Positions 51,336 through 63,647 of a DNA stretch of 64,000 bases are shown piece by piece. This DNA comes from Taudactylus pleione (lineage: Eukaryota > Chordata > Amphibia > Anura > Myobatrachidae): positions 186,001-250,000 of the forward strand of contig JAUIMM010000599.1 of the NCBI GenBank assembly GCA_031769625.1. Direction: 5' to 3'. A program made the translations under genes and the position numbers. Each line of letters opens with the position of its first letter. The stretch's first letter is position 1. The notes beneath the pieces are model-generated. The model was given only the letters and a program-made list of their open reading frames with translations. It was not told where the DNA came from and ran no database searches.

Positions 51336-53797
51336 TGACAGAAGTTGATTTTGGTGCTTAATTTTGACACAGAACTCTCCAGAAATAAATTTACCCGTAT
51401 GAAAAATTCTGTAAGCCCCGGACCTTATAAATCAACCAAAAATTTTTTTCTTCAAAAATCCCCAAATTCGGCTTAAAACTTTCAGTAAACCTTAAAAAAG
51501 ATTTGCTATGGTGACAGAAGTTGATTTTGGTGCTTAATTTTGACACAGAACTCTCCAGAAATAAATTTACCCGTATGGAAAATTCTGTAAGCCCCGGACC
51601 TTAAAAATCAGCCAAAAATGTTTTTCTTCAATAATCCCCAAATTCGGCTTAAAACTTTCAGTAAACCTTAAAAAAGATTTGCTACGGTGACAGAAGTTGA
51701 TTTTGGTGCTTAATTTTGACTCAGAACTCTCCAGAAATAAATTTACCCGTATGAAAATTTCTGTAAGCCCCGGACCTTAAAAATCGGCCAAAAAATTTTT
51801 TCTTCAAAATTCCCCAAATTCGGCTTAAAACTTTCAGTAAACCTTAAAAAACATTTGCTACGGTGACAGAAGTTGATTTTGGTGCTTAATTTTGACACAG
51901 AACTCTCCAGAAATAAATTTACCCATATGAAAAATTCTGTAAGCCCCGGACCTTAAAAATAGGCCAAAAATTTTTACTTCAAAAATCCCCAAATTCAGCT
52001 TAAAACTTTCAGTAAACCTTAAAAAGATTTGCTACGGTGACAGAAGTTGATTTTGGTGCTTAATTTTGACTCAGAACTCTCCAGAAAGATATTTACCCGT
52101 ATGAAAAATTCTGTAAGCCCCGGACCTTAAAAATCAGCCAAAAATTTTTTTCTTCAAAAATCCCCAAATTCGGCTTAAAACTTTCCGTAAACCTTAACAA
52201 AGATTTGCTACGGTGACAGAAGTTGATTTTGGTGCTTAATTTTGACACAGAACTCTCCAGAAATAAATTTATCCGTATGGAAAATTCTGTAAGCCCTGGA
52301 CCTTAAAAATCAGCAAAATTTTTTTTTCTTCAAAAATCCCCAAATTCGGCTAAAAACTTTCTATAAACATTAAAAAACATTTGCTGTGGTGACAGAAGTT
52401 GATTTTGGTGCTTAATTTTGACACAGAACTCTCCAGAAATAAATTTACCCGTATGAAAAATTCTGTAAGCCCCGGACCTTTTAAATCGGCCAAAAATTTC
52501 TTTCTTCAATAATCCCCAAATTCGGCTTAAAACTTTCAGTAAACCTTAAAAAAGATTTGCTACGGTGACTGAAGTTGATTTTGGTGCTTAATTTTGCCTC
52601 GGAACTCTCCAGAAATAAATATGACCGTATGAACAATTCTGTAAGCCCCGGACCTTAAAAATCGGGCCAAAAATGTTTTTCTTCAAAAATCCCCAAATTC
52701 GGCTTAAAACTTTCAATAAACATTAAAAAACATTTGCTGTGGTGACAGAAGTTGATTTTGGTGCTTAATTTTGACACAGAACTCTCCAGAAATACATTTA
52801 CCCATATGGAAAATTCTGTAAGCCCCGGACCTTAAAAATTGGCCTAAAATTTTTTTCTTCAAAAAACCCCAAATTCGGCTTAAAACTTTCAGTAAACCTT
52901 AAAAAAGATTTGCTATGGTGACAGAAGTTGATTTTGGTGCTTAATTTTGACACAGAACTCTCCAGAAATAAATTTATCCATATGGAAAATTCTGTAAGCC
53001 CCGGACCTTAAAAATCAGCCAAAAATGTTTTTCTTCAAAAATCTTCAAATTCGGCTAAAAACTTTCAATAAACATTAAAAAAACATTTGCTGTGGTGACA
53101 GAAGTTGATTTTGGTGCTTAATTTTGACAGAACTCTCCAGAATGACATTTACCCGTATGAAAAATTCTGTAAGCCCCGGACCTTAAAAATCGGCCAAAAA
53201 TTTTTTTCTTCAATAATCCCCAAATTCGGCTTAAAACTTTCAGTAAACCTTAAAAAAGATTTGCTACGGTGACTGAAGTTGATTTTGGTGCTTAATTTTG
53301 CCTCGGAACTCTCCAGAAATAAATATGACCGTATGAACAATTCTGTAAGCCCCGGACCTTAAAAATCGGCCAAAAAATTTTTTCTTCAAAAATCCCCGAA
53401 TTCGGCTTAAAACTTTCAGAAAACCTTAAAAAACATTTGCTACGGTGACAGAAGTTGATTTTGGTGCTTAATTTTGACACAGAACTCTCCAGAAATAAAT
53501 TTATCCATATGGAAAATTCTGTAAGCCCCGGACCTTAAAAATCAGCCAAAAATGTTTTTCTTCAAAAATCCCCAAATTCGGCTTAAAACTTTCAATAAAC
53601 ATTAAAAAACATTTGCTGTGGTGACAGAAGTTGATTTTGGTGCTTAATTTTGACACAGAACTCTCCAGAAATACATTTACCCATATGGAAAATTCTGTAA
53701 GCCCCGGACCTTAAAAATTGGCCTAAAATTTTTTTCTTCAAAAAACCCCAAATTCGGCTTAAAACTTTCAGTAAACCGTAAAAAAGTTTTGCTACGG
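51336..53797. repeat. 14-mer HOR of the right half, copy 1 (2462 bp)
   Basis: Order H' I J'' L M N O P/Q Y Z2 f P5 Q2 Y/R. It is unrelated in content to the 14-mer at the left end. H' has a private CCTTATAAATCAACC and Z2 has TTTATCCATATGG. Both marks recur in the next copy only, so this is a local, recent duplication. The last monomer (53622-53797) is a Y/R hybrid. Confidence 0.88.
53622..53797. repeat. Y/R hybrid monomer
   Basis: Starts as Y (GAAATACATTT, TTGGCCTAAAA) and ends as R (CCGTAAAAAAGTTTTGC). It is the joint between the two right-half 14-mers: the slot is filled by a plain R at 51160 and a plain Y at 56084. Confidence 0.85.
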
Positions 53798-56259
53798 TGA
53801 CAGAAGTTGATTTTGGTGCTTAATTTTGACACAGAACTCTCCAGAAATAAATTTACCCGTATGAAAAATTCTGTAAGCCCCGGACCTTATAAATCAACCA
53901 AAAATTTTTTTCTTCAAAAATCCCCAAATTCGGCTTAAAACTTTCAGTAAACCTTAAAAAAGATTTGCTATGGTGACAGAAGTTGATTTTGGTGCTTAAT
54001 TTTGACACAGAACTCTCCAGAAATAAATTTACCCGTATGGAAAATTCTGTAAGCCCCGGACCTTAAAAATCAGCCAAAAATGTTTTTCTTCAATAATCCC
54101 CAAATTCGGCTTAAAACTTTCAGTAAACCTTAAAAAAGATTTGCTACGGTGACAGAAGTTGATTTTGGTGCTTAATTTTGACTCAGAACTCTCCAGAAAT
54201 AAATTTACCCGTATGAAAATTTCTGTAAGCCCCGGACCTTAAAAATCGGCCAAAAAATTTTTTCTTCAAAATTCCCCAAATTCGGCTTAAAACTTTCAGT
54301 AAACCTTAAAAAACATTTGCTACGGTGACAGAAGTTGATTTTGGTGCTTAATTTTGACACAGAACTCTCCAGAAATAAATTTACCCATATGAAAAATTCT
54401 GTAAGCCCCGGACCTTAAAAATAGGCCAAAAATTTTTACTTCAAAAATCCCCAAATTCAGCTTAAAACTTTCAGTAAACCTTAAAAAGATTTGCTACGGT
54501 GACAGAAGTTGATTTTGGTGCTTAATTTTGACTCAGAACTCTCCAGAAAGATATTTACCCGTATGAAAAATTCTGTAAGCCCCGGACCTTAAAAATCAGC
54601 CAAAAATTTTTTTCTTCAAAAATCCCCAAATTCGGCTTAAAACTTTCCGTAAACCTTAACAAAGATTTGCTACGGTGACAGAAGTTGATTTTGGTGCTTA
54701 ATTTTGACACAGAACTCTCCAGAAATAAATTTATCCGTATGGAAAATTCTGTAAGCCCTGGACCTTAAAAATCAGCAAAATTTTTTTTTCTTCAAAAATC
54801 CCCAAATTCGGCTAAAAACTTTCTATAAACATTAAAAAACATTTGCTGTGGTGACAGAAGTTGATTTTGGTGCTTAATTTTGACACAGAACTCTCCAGAA
54901 ATAAATTTACCCGTATGAAAAATTCTGTAAGCCCCGGACCTTTTAAATCGGCCAAAAATTTCTTTCTTCAATAATCCCCAAATTCGGCTTAAAACTTTCA
55001 GTAAACCTTAAAAAAGATTTGCTACGGTGACTGAAGTTGATTTTGGTGCTTAATTTTGCCTCGGAACTCTCCAGAAATAAATATGACCGTATGAACAATT
55101 CTGTAAGCCCCGGACCTTAAAAATCGGGCCAAAAATGTTTTTCTTCAAAAATCCCCAAATTCGGCTTAAAACTTTCAATAAACATTAAAAAACATTTGCT
55201 GTGGTGACAGAAGTTGATTTTGGTGCTTAATTTTGACACAGAACTCTCCAGAAATACATTTACCCATATGGAAAATTCTGTAAGCCCCGGACCTTAAAAA
55301 TTGGCCTAAAATTTTTTTCTTCAAAAAACCCCAAATTCGGCTTAAAACTTTCAGTAAACCTTAAAAAAGATTTGCTATGGTGACAGAAGTTGATTTTGGT
55401 GCTTAATTTTGACACAGAACTCTCCAGAAATAAATTTATCCATATGGAAAATTCTGTAAGCCCCGGACCTTAAAAATCAGCCAAAAATGTTTTTCTTCAA
55501 AAATCTTCAAATTCGGCTAAAAACTTTCAATAAACATTAAAAAAACATTTGCTGTGGTGACAGAAGTTGATTTTGGTGCTTAATTTTGACAGAACTCTCC
55601 AGAATGACATTTACCCGTATGAAAAATTCTGTAAGCCCCGGACCTTAAAAATCGGCCAAAAATTTTTTTCTTCAATAATCCCCAAATTCGGCTTAAAACT
55701 TTCAGTAAACCTTAAAAAAGATTTGCTACGGTGACTGAAGTTGATTTTGGTGCTTAATTTTGCCTCGGAACTCTCCAGAAATAAATATGACCGTATGAAC
55801 AATTCTGTAAGCCCCGGACCTTAAAAATCGGCCAAAAAATTTTTTCTTCAAAAATCCCCGAATTCGGCTTAAAACTTTCAGAAAACCTTAAAAAACATTT
55901 GCTACGGTGACAGAAGTTGATTTTGGTGCTTAATTTTGACACAGAACTCTCCAGAAATAAATTTATCCATATGGAAAATTCTGTAAGCCCCGGACCTTAA
56001 AAATCAGCCAAAAATGTTTTTCTTCAAAAATCCCCAAATTCGGCTTAAAACTTTCAATAAACATTAAAAAACATTTGCTGTGGTGACAGAAGTTGATTTT
56101 GGTGCTTAATTTTGACACAGAACTCTCCAGAAATACATTTACCCATATGGAAAATTCTGTAAGCCCCGGACCTTAAAAATTGGCCTAAAATTTTTTTCTT
56201 CAAAAAACCCCAAATTCGGCTTAAAACTTTCAGTAAACCTTAAAAAAGATTTGCTACGG
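53798..56259. repeat. 14-mer HOR of the right half, copy 2 (2462 bp)
   Basis: Same order and offset as copy 1, including CCTTATAAATC (near 53885) and the Z2 form (near 55437). The final monomer is an ordinary Y (56084-56259), and the array then runs into P3 W2 and the rest of the 11-monomer block. Confidence 0.88.
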
Positions 56260-59200
56260 TGACTGAAGTTGATTTTGGTGCTTAATTTTGCCTCGGAACT
56301 CTCCAGAAATAAATTTGACCGTATGAAAAATTCTGTAAGCCCCGGACCTTAAAAATCGCCCAAAAATTTTTTTCTTCAAAAATCTCCAAATTCGGCTTAA
56401 AACTTTCAGTAAACCTTAAAAAAGATTTGCTGTGGTGACAGAAGTTGATTTTGGTGCTTAATTTTGACTCAGAACTCTCCAGAAATAAATGTACCCGTAT
56501 GAAAAATTCTGTAGGCCCCGGACCTTAAAAATCAGCCAAAAATGTTTTTCTTCAAAAATCCCCAAATTCGGCTAAAAACTTTCAATAAACATTAAAAAAA
56601 CATTTGCTGTGGTGAAAGAAGTTGATTTTGGTGCTTAATTTTGACACAGAACTCTCCAGAAATAAATTTACCCATATGAAAAATTCTGTAAGCCCCGGAC
56701 CTTAAAAATCGGCCAAAAATTTTTTTCTTCAAAAATCCCCAAATTCGGCTTAAAACTTTCAGTAAACCTTAAAAAAGATTTGCTACGGTGACAGAAGTTG
56801 ATTTTGGTGCTTAATTTTGACACAGAACTCTCCAGAAATAAATTTACCCGTATGAAAAATTCTGTAAGCCCCGGACCTTAAAAATCGGCCAAAAATTGTT
56901 TTCTTCAAAAATCCCCAAATTCGGCTTAAAACTTTCAGTAAACCTTAAAAAAGATTTGCTACGGTGACAGAAGTTGATTTTGGTGCTTAATTTTGACTCA
57001 GAACTCTCCAGAAAGAAATTTACCGGTATGAAAAATTCTGTAAGCCCCGGACCTTAAAAATCGGCCCAAAATTTTTTTCTTCAAAAATCCCCAAATTCGG
57101 CTTAAAACTTTCAGTAAACCTTAAAAAAGATTTGCTATGGTGACAGAAGTTGATTTTGGTGCTTAATTTTGACACAGAACTCTCCAGAAATAAATTTATC
57201 CGTATGGAAAATTCTGTAAGCCCCGGACCTTAAAAATCAGCCAAAAATGTTTTTCTTCAAAAATCTTCAAATTCGGCTAAAAACTTTCAATAAACATTAA
57301 AAAAACATTTGCTGTGGTGACAGAAGTTGATTTTGGTGCTTAATTTTGACAGAACTCTACAGAATGACATTTACCCGTATGAAAAATTCTGTAAGCCCCG
57401 GACCTTAAAAATCAGCCCAAAATTTTTTTCTTCAAAAATCCCCAAATTCGGCTTAAAACTTTCAGTAAACCTTAAAAAAGATTTGCTGTGGTGACATAAG
57501 TTGATTTTGGTGCTTAATTTTGACACAGAACTCTCCAGAAATAAATTTACCCGTATGAAAAATTCTGTAAGCCCCGGACCTTTTAAATCGGCCAAAAAAT
57601 TTTTTCTTCAATAATCCCCAAATTCGGCTTAAAACTTTCAGTAAACCTTAAAAAAGATTTGCTACGGTGACTGAAGTTGATTTTGGTGCTTAATTTTGCC
57701 TCGGAACTCTCCAGAAATAAATTTGACCGTATGAAAAATTCTGTAAGCCCCGGACCTTAAAAATCGGCCAAAAATTTTTTTCTTCAAAAATCCCCAAATT
57801 CGGCTTAAAACTTTCAGTAAACTTTAAAAAAGATTTGCTGTGGTGACAGAAGTTGATTTTGGTGCTTAATTTTGACTCAGAAATCTCCAGAAATAAATGT
57901 ACCCGTATGAAAAATTCTGTAGGCCCCGGACCTTAAAAATCAGCCCAAAATTTTTTTCTTCAAAAATCCCCAAATTCGGCTTAAAACTTTCAGTAAACCT
58001 TAAAAAAGATTTGCTGTGGTGACAGAAGTTGATTTTGGTGCTTAATTTTGACACAGAACTCTCCAGAAATAAATTTACCCGTATGAAAAATTCTGTAAGC
58101 CCCGGACCTTTTAAATCGGCCAAAAAATTTTTTCTTCAATAATCCCCAAATTCGGCTTTAAACTTTCAGTAAACCTTAAAAAAGATTTGCTACGGTGACT
58201 GAAGTTGATTTTGGTGCTTAATTTTGCCTCGGAACTCTCCAGAAATAAATTTGACCGTATGAAAAATTCTGTAAGCCCCGGACCTTAAAAATCGGCCAAA
58301 AATTTTTTTCTTCAAAAATCCCCAAATTCGGCTTAAATCTTTCAGTAAACCTTAAAAAAGATTTGATGTGGTGACAGAAGTTGATTTTGGTGCTTAATTT
58401 TGACACAGAACTCTCCAGAAATAAATTTGACCGTATGAAAAATTCTGTAAGCCCCGGACCTTAAAAATCAGCCAAAAATGTTTTTCTTCAAAAATCCCCA
58501 AATTCGGCTAAAAACTTTCAATAAACATTAAAAAAACATTTGCTGTGGTGACAGAAGTTGATTTTGGTGCTTAATTTTGACACAGAACTCTCCAGAATTA
58601 CATTTACCCATATGCAAAATTCTGTAAGCCCCGGACCTTAAAAATTGGCCAAAAATTTTTTTCTTAAAAAAACCCCAAATTCGGCTTAAAACTTTCAGTA
58701 AACCGTAAAAAAGATTTGCTACGGTGACAGAAGTTGATTTTGGTGCTTAATTTTGACACAGAACTCTCCAGAAATAAATTTACCCGTATGAAAAATTCTG
58801 TAAGCCCCGGACCTTAAAAATCAACCAAAAATTTTTTTCTTCAATAATCCCCAAATTCGGCTTAAAACTTTCAGTAAACCTTAAAAAAGATTTGCTACGG
58901 TGACAGAAGTTGATTTTGGTGCTTAATTTTGACACAGAACTCTCCAGAAATAAATTTACCCGTATGGAAAATTCTGTAAGCCCCGGACCTTAAAAATCAG
59001 CCAAAAATGTTTTTCTTCAATAATCCCCAAATTCAGCTTAAAACTTTCAGTAAACCTTAAAAAAGATTTGCTACGGTGACAGAAGTTGATTTTGGTGCTT
59101 AATTTTGACTCAGAACTCTCCAGAAATAAATTTACCCGTATGAAAAATTCTGTAAGCCCCGGACCTTAAAAATCGGCCAAAAAATTTTTTCTTCAAAATT

Positions 59201-62200
59201 CCCCAAATTCGGCTTAAAACTTTCAGTAAACCTTAAAAAACATTTGCTACGGTGACAGAAGTTGATTTTGGTGCTTAATTTTGACACAGAACTCTCCAGA
59301 AATAAATTTACCCATATGAAAAATTCTGTAAGCCCCGGACCTTAAAAATAGGCCAAAAATTTTTACTTCAAAAATCCCCAAATTCAGCTTAAAACTTTCA
59401 GTAAACCTTAAAAAGATTTGCTACGGTGACAGAAGTTGATTTTGGTGCTTAATTTTGACTCAGAACTCTCCAGAAAGATATTTACCCGTATGAAAAATTC
59501 TGTAAGCCCCGGACCTTAAAAATCAGCCAAAAATTTTTTTCTTCAAAAATCCCCAAATTCGGCTTAAAACTTTCCGTAAACCTTAACAAAGATTTGCTAC
59601 GGTGACAGAAGTTGATTTTGGTGCTTAATTTTGACACAGAACTCTCCAGAAATAAATTTATCCGTATGGAAAATTCTGTAAGCCCTGGACCTTAAAAATC
59701 AGCAAAATTTTTTTTTCTTCAAAAATCCCCAAATTCGGCTAAAAACTTTCTATAAACATTAAAAAACATTTGCTGTGGTGACAGAAGTTGATTTTGGTGC
59801 TTAATTTTGACACAGAACTCTCCAGAAATAAATTTACCCGTATGAAAAATTCTGTAAGCCCCGGACCTTTTAAATCTTCCAAAAATTTCTTTCTTCAATA
59901 ATCCCCAAATTCGGCTTAAAACTTTCAGTAAACCTTAAAAAAGATTTGCTACGGTGACTGAAGTTGATTTTGGTGCTTAATTTTGCCTCGGAACTCTCCA
60001 GAAATAAATATGACCGTATGAACAATTCTGTAAGCCCCGGACCTTAAAAATCGGGCAAAAAATTTTTTCTTCAAAAATCCCCAAATTCGGCTTAAAACTT
60101 TCAGTAAACCTTAAAAAACATTTGCTACGGTGACAGAAGTTGATTTTGGTGCTTAATTTTGACACAGAACTCTCCAGAAATAAATTTATCCGTATGGAAA
60201 ATTCTGTAAGCCCCGGACCTTAAAAATCAGCCAAAAATGTTTTTCTTCAAAAATCCCCAAATTCGGCTTAAAACTTTCAATAAACATTAAAAAACATTTG
60301 CTGTGGTGACAGAAGTTGATTTTGGTGCTTAATTTTGACACAGAACTCTCCAGAATTACATTTACCCATATGCAAAATTCTGTAAGCCCCGGACCTTAAA
60401 AATTGGCCAAAAATTTTTTTCTTCAAAAAACCCCAAATTCGGCTTAAAACTTTCAGTAAACCGTAAAAAAGTTTTGCTACGGTGACAGAAGTTGATTTTG
60501 GTGCTTAATTTTGACACAGAACTCTCCAGAAATAAATTTACCCGTATGAAAAATTCTGTAAGCCCCGGACCTTAAAAATCAACCAAAAATTTTTTTCTTC
60601 AAAAATCCCCAAATTCAGCTTAAAACTTTCAGTAAACCTTAAAAAAGATTTGCTATGGTGACAGAAGTTGATTTTGGTGCTTAATTTTGACACAGAACTC
60701 TCCAGAAATAAATTTACCCGTATGGAAAATTCTGTAAGCCCCGGACCTTAAAAATCAGCCAAAAATGTTTTTCTTCAATAATCCCCAAATTCGGCTTAAA
60801 ACTTTCAGTAAACCTTAAAAAAGATTTGCTACGGTGACAGAAGTTGATTTTGGTGCTTAATTTTGACTCAGAACTCTCCAGAAATAAATTTACCCGTATG
60901 AAAATTTCTGTAAGCCCCGGACCTTAAAAATCGGCCAAAAAATTTTTTCTTCAAAATTCCCCAAATTCGGCTTAAAACTTTCAGTAAACCTTAAAAAACA
61001 TTTGCTACGGTGACAGAAGTTGATTTTGGTGCTTAATTTTGACACAGAACTCTCCAGAAATAAATTTACCCATATGAAAAATTCTGTAAGCCCCGGACCT
61101 TAAAAATAGGCCAAAAATTTTTACTTCAAAAATCCCCAAATTCAGCTTAAAACTTTCAGTAAACCTTAAAAAGATTTGCTACGGTGACAGAAGTTGATTT
61201 TGGTGCTTAATTTTGACTCAGAACTCTCCAGAAAGATATTTACCCGTATGAAAAATTCTGTAAGCCCCGGACCTTAAAAATCAGCCAAAAATTTTTTTCT
61301 TCAAAAATCCCCAAATTCGGCTTAAAACTTTCCGTAAACCTTAACAAAGATTTGCTACGGTGACAGAAGTTGATTTTGGTGCTTAATTTTGACACAGAAC
61401 TCTCCAGAAATAAATTTATCCGTATGGAAAATTCTGTAAGCCCTGGACCTTAAAAATCAGCAAAATTTTTTTTTCTTCAAAAATCCCCAAATTCGGCTAA
61501 AAACTTTCTATAAACATTAAAAAACATTTGCTGTGGTGACAGAAGTTGATTTTGGTGCTTAATTTTGACACAGAACTCTCCAGAAATAAATTTACCCGTA
61601 TGAAAAATTCTGTAAGCCCCGGACCTTTTAAATCGGCCAAAAATTTCTTTCTTCAATAATCCCCAAATTCGGCTTAAAACTTTCAGTAAACCTTAAAAAA
61701 GATTTGCTACGGTGACTGAAGTTGATTTTGGTGCTTAATTTTGCCTCGGAACTCTCCAGAAATAAATATGACCGTATGAACAATTCTGTAAGCCCCGGAC
61801 CTTAAAAATCGGGCCAAAAATGTTTTTCTTCAAAAATCCCCAAATTCGGCTTAAAACTTTCAATAAACATTAAAAAACATTTGCTGTGGTGACAGAAGTT
61901 GATTTTGGTGCTTAATTTTGACACAGAACTCTCCAGAAATACATTTACCCATATGGAAAATTCTGTAAGCCCCGGACCTTAAAAATTGGCCTAAAATTTT
62001 TTTCTTCAAAAAACCCCAAATTCGGCTTAAAACTTTCAGTAAACCTTAAAAAAGATTTGCTATGGTGACAGAAGTTGATTTTGGTGCTTAATTTTGACAC
62101 AGAACTCTCCAGAAATAAATTTATCCGTATGGAAAATTCTGTAAGCCCCGGACCTTAAAAATCAGCCAAAAATGTTTTTCTTCAAAAATCTTCAAATTCG

Positions 62201-62416
62201 GCTAAAAACTTTCAATAAACATTAAAAAAACATTTGCTGTGGTGACAGAAGTTGATTTTGGTGCTTAATTTTGACAGAACTCTCCAGAATGACATTTACC
62301 CATATGAAAAATTCTGTAAGCCCCGGACCTTAAAAATCGGCCAAAAATTTTTTTCTTCAATAATCCCCAAATTCGGCTTAAAACTTTCAGTAAACCTTAA
62401 AAAAGATTTGCTACGG
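55732..62416. repeat. 38-monomer interval between P5 monomers (6685 bp)
   Basis: From P5 at 55732 to P5 at 62417: P5 Q2 Y P3 W2 a b c Z d e P3 W3, then the full 17-mer (58020-61010), then L M N O P/Q Y Z f. Sub-interval 56084-61010 repeats 33744-38670 across 28 monomers with a constant 22340-bp offset, down to GATTTGATGTGG and CTTAAAAAAACCCC. Differences include AAATCTTCCAAAA near 59873 and AACTTTAAAAAAG near 57822. It is the longest repeated interval I can trace. It overlaps the end of the 14-mer copy 2. Confidence 0.86.
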
Positions 62417-62768
62417 TGACTGAAGTTGATTTTGGTGCTTAATTTTGCCTCGGAACTCTCCAGAAATAAATATGACCGTATGAACAATTCTGTAAGCCCC
62501 GGACCTTAAAAATCGGCCAAAAAATTTTTTCTTCAAAAATCCCCGAATTCGGCTTAAAACTTTCAGAAAACCTTAAAAAACATTTGCTACGGTGACAGAA
62601 GTTGATTTTGGTGCTTAATTTTGACACAGAACTCTCCAGAAATAAATTTATCCGTATGGAAAATTCTGTAAGCCCCGGACCTTAAAAATCAGCCAAAAAT
62701 GTTTTTCTTCAAAAATCCCCAAATTCGGCTTAAAACTTTCAATAAACATTAAAAAACATTTGCTGTGG
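61890..62768. repeat. 5-mer HOR, copy 1 (Y Z f P5 Q2, 879 bp)
   Basis: Length matches 5 x 176 with Z +1 and f -2. The f monomer has TTTTGACAGAACTCTCC and GAATGACATTT (174 bp). In this copy f reads ACCCATATG and Q2 reads ATCCGTATGG; copy 2 has the other CpG-site form at both places. Confidence 0.88.
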
Positions 62769-63647
62769 TGACAGAAGTTGATTTTGGTGCTTAATTTTGA
62801 CACAGAACTCTCCAGAAATACATTTACCCATATGGAAAATTCTGTAAGCCCCGGACCTTAAAAATTGGCCTAAAATTTTTTTCTTCAAAAAACCCCAAAT
62901 TCGGCTTAAAACTTTCAGTAAACCTTAAAAAAGATTTGCTATGGTGACAGAAGTTGATTTTGGTGCTTAATTTTGACACAGAACTCTCCAGAAATAAATT
63001 TATCCGTATGGAAAATTCTGTAAGCCCCGGACCTTAAAAATCAGCCAAAAATGTTTTTCTTCAAAAATCTTCAAATTCGGCTAAAAACTTTCAATAAACA
63101 TTAAAAAAACATTTGCTGTGGTGACAGAAGTTGATTTTGGTGCTTAATTTTGACAGAACTCTCCAGAATGACATTTACCCGTATGAAAAATTCTGTAAGC
63201 CCCGGACCTTAAAAATCGGCCAAAAATTTTTTTCTTCAATAATCCCCAAATTCGGCTTAAAACTTTCAGTAAACCTTAAAAAAGATTTGCTACGGTGACT
63301 GAAGTTGATTTTGGTGCTTAATTTTGCCTCGGAACTCTCCAGAAATAAATATGACCGTATGAACAATTCTGTAAGCCCCGGACCTTAAAAATCGGCCAAA
63401 AAATTTTTTCTTCAAAAATCCCCGAATTCGGCTTAAAACTTTCAGAAAACCTTAAAAAACATTTGCTACGGTGACAGAAGTTGATTTTGGTGCTTAATTT
63501 TGACACAGAACTCTCCAGAAATAAATTTATCCATATGGAAAATTCTGTAAGCCCCGGACCTTAAAAATCAGCCAAAAATGTTTTTCTTCAAAAATCCCCA
63601 AATTCGGCTTAAAACTTTCAATAAACATTAAAAAACATTTGCTGTGG
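62769..63647. repeat. 5-mer HOR, copy 2 (Y Z f P5 Q2, 879 bp)
   Basis: Repeats copy 1 at an 879-bp offset and is followed by a third Y (63648). The series then leaves the 5-mer and enters P3 (63824-63999), as in the longer HORs. The 5-mer is contained whole in the longer units, so it is a local expansion of part of them. Confidence 0.88.

Noticed and set aside
231..63506. Dozens of minus-strand open reading frames of 62-85 codons (for example 231-470, 1251-1439, 35526-35783)
   Set aside because: All are read off the satellite itself. Because 176 is not divisible by 3, the same DNA is translated in a different frame in the next monomer: one peptide starts with a KKKIFGRFLRSGAYRIF-like stretch and later reads EKNFWPIFKVRGLQNF from the equivalent bases. 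They end at fixed monomer positions, vary freely with HOR type, and show no codon-level constraint or promoter context.
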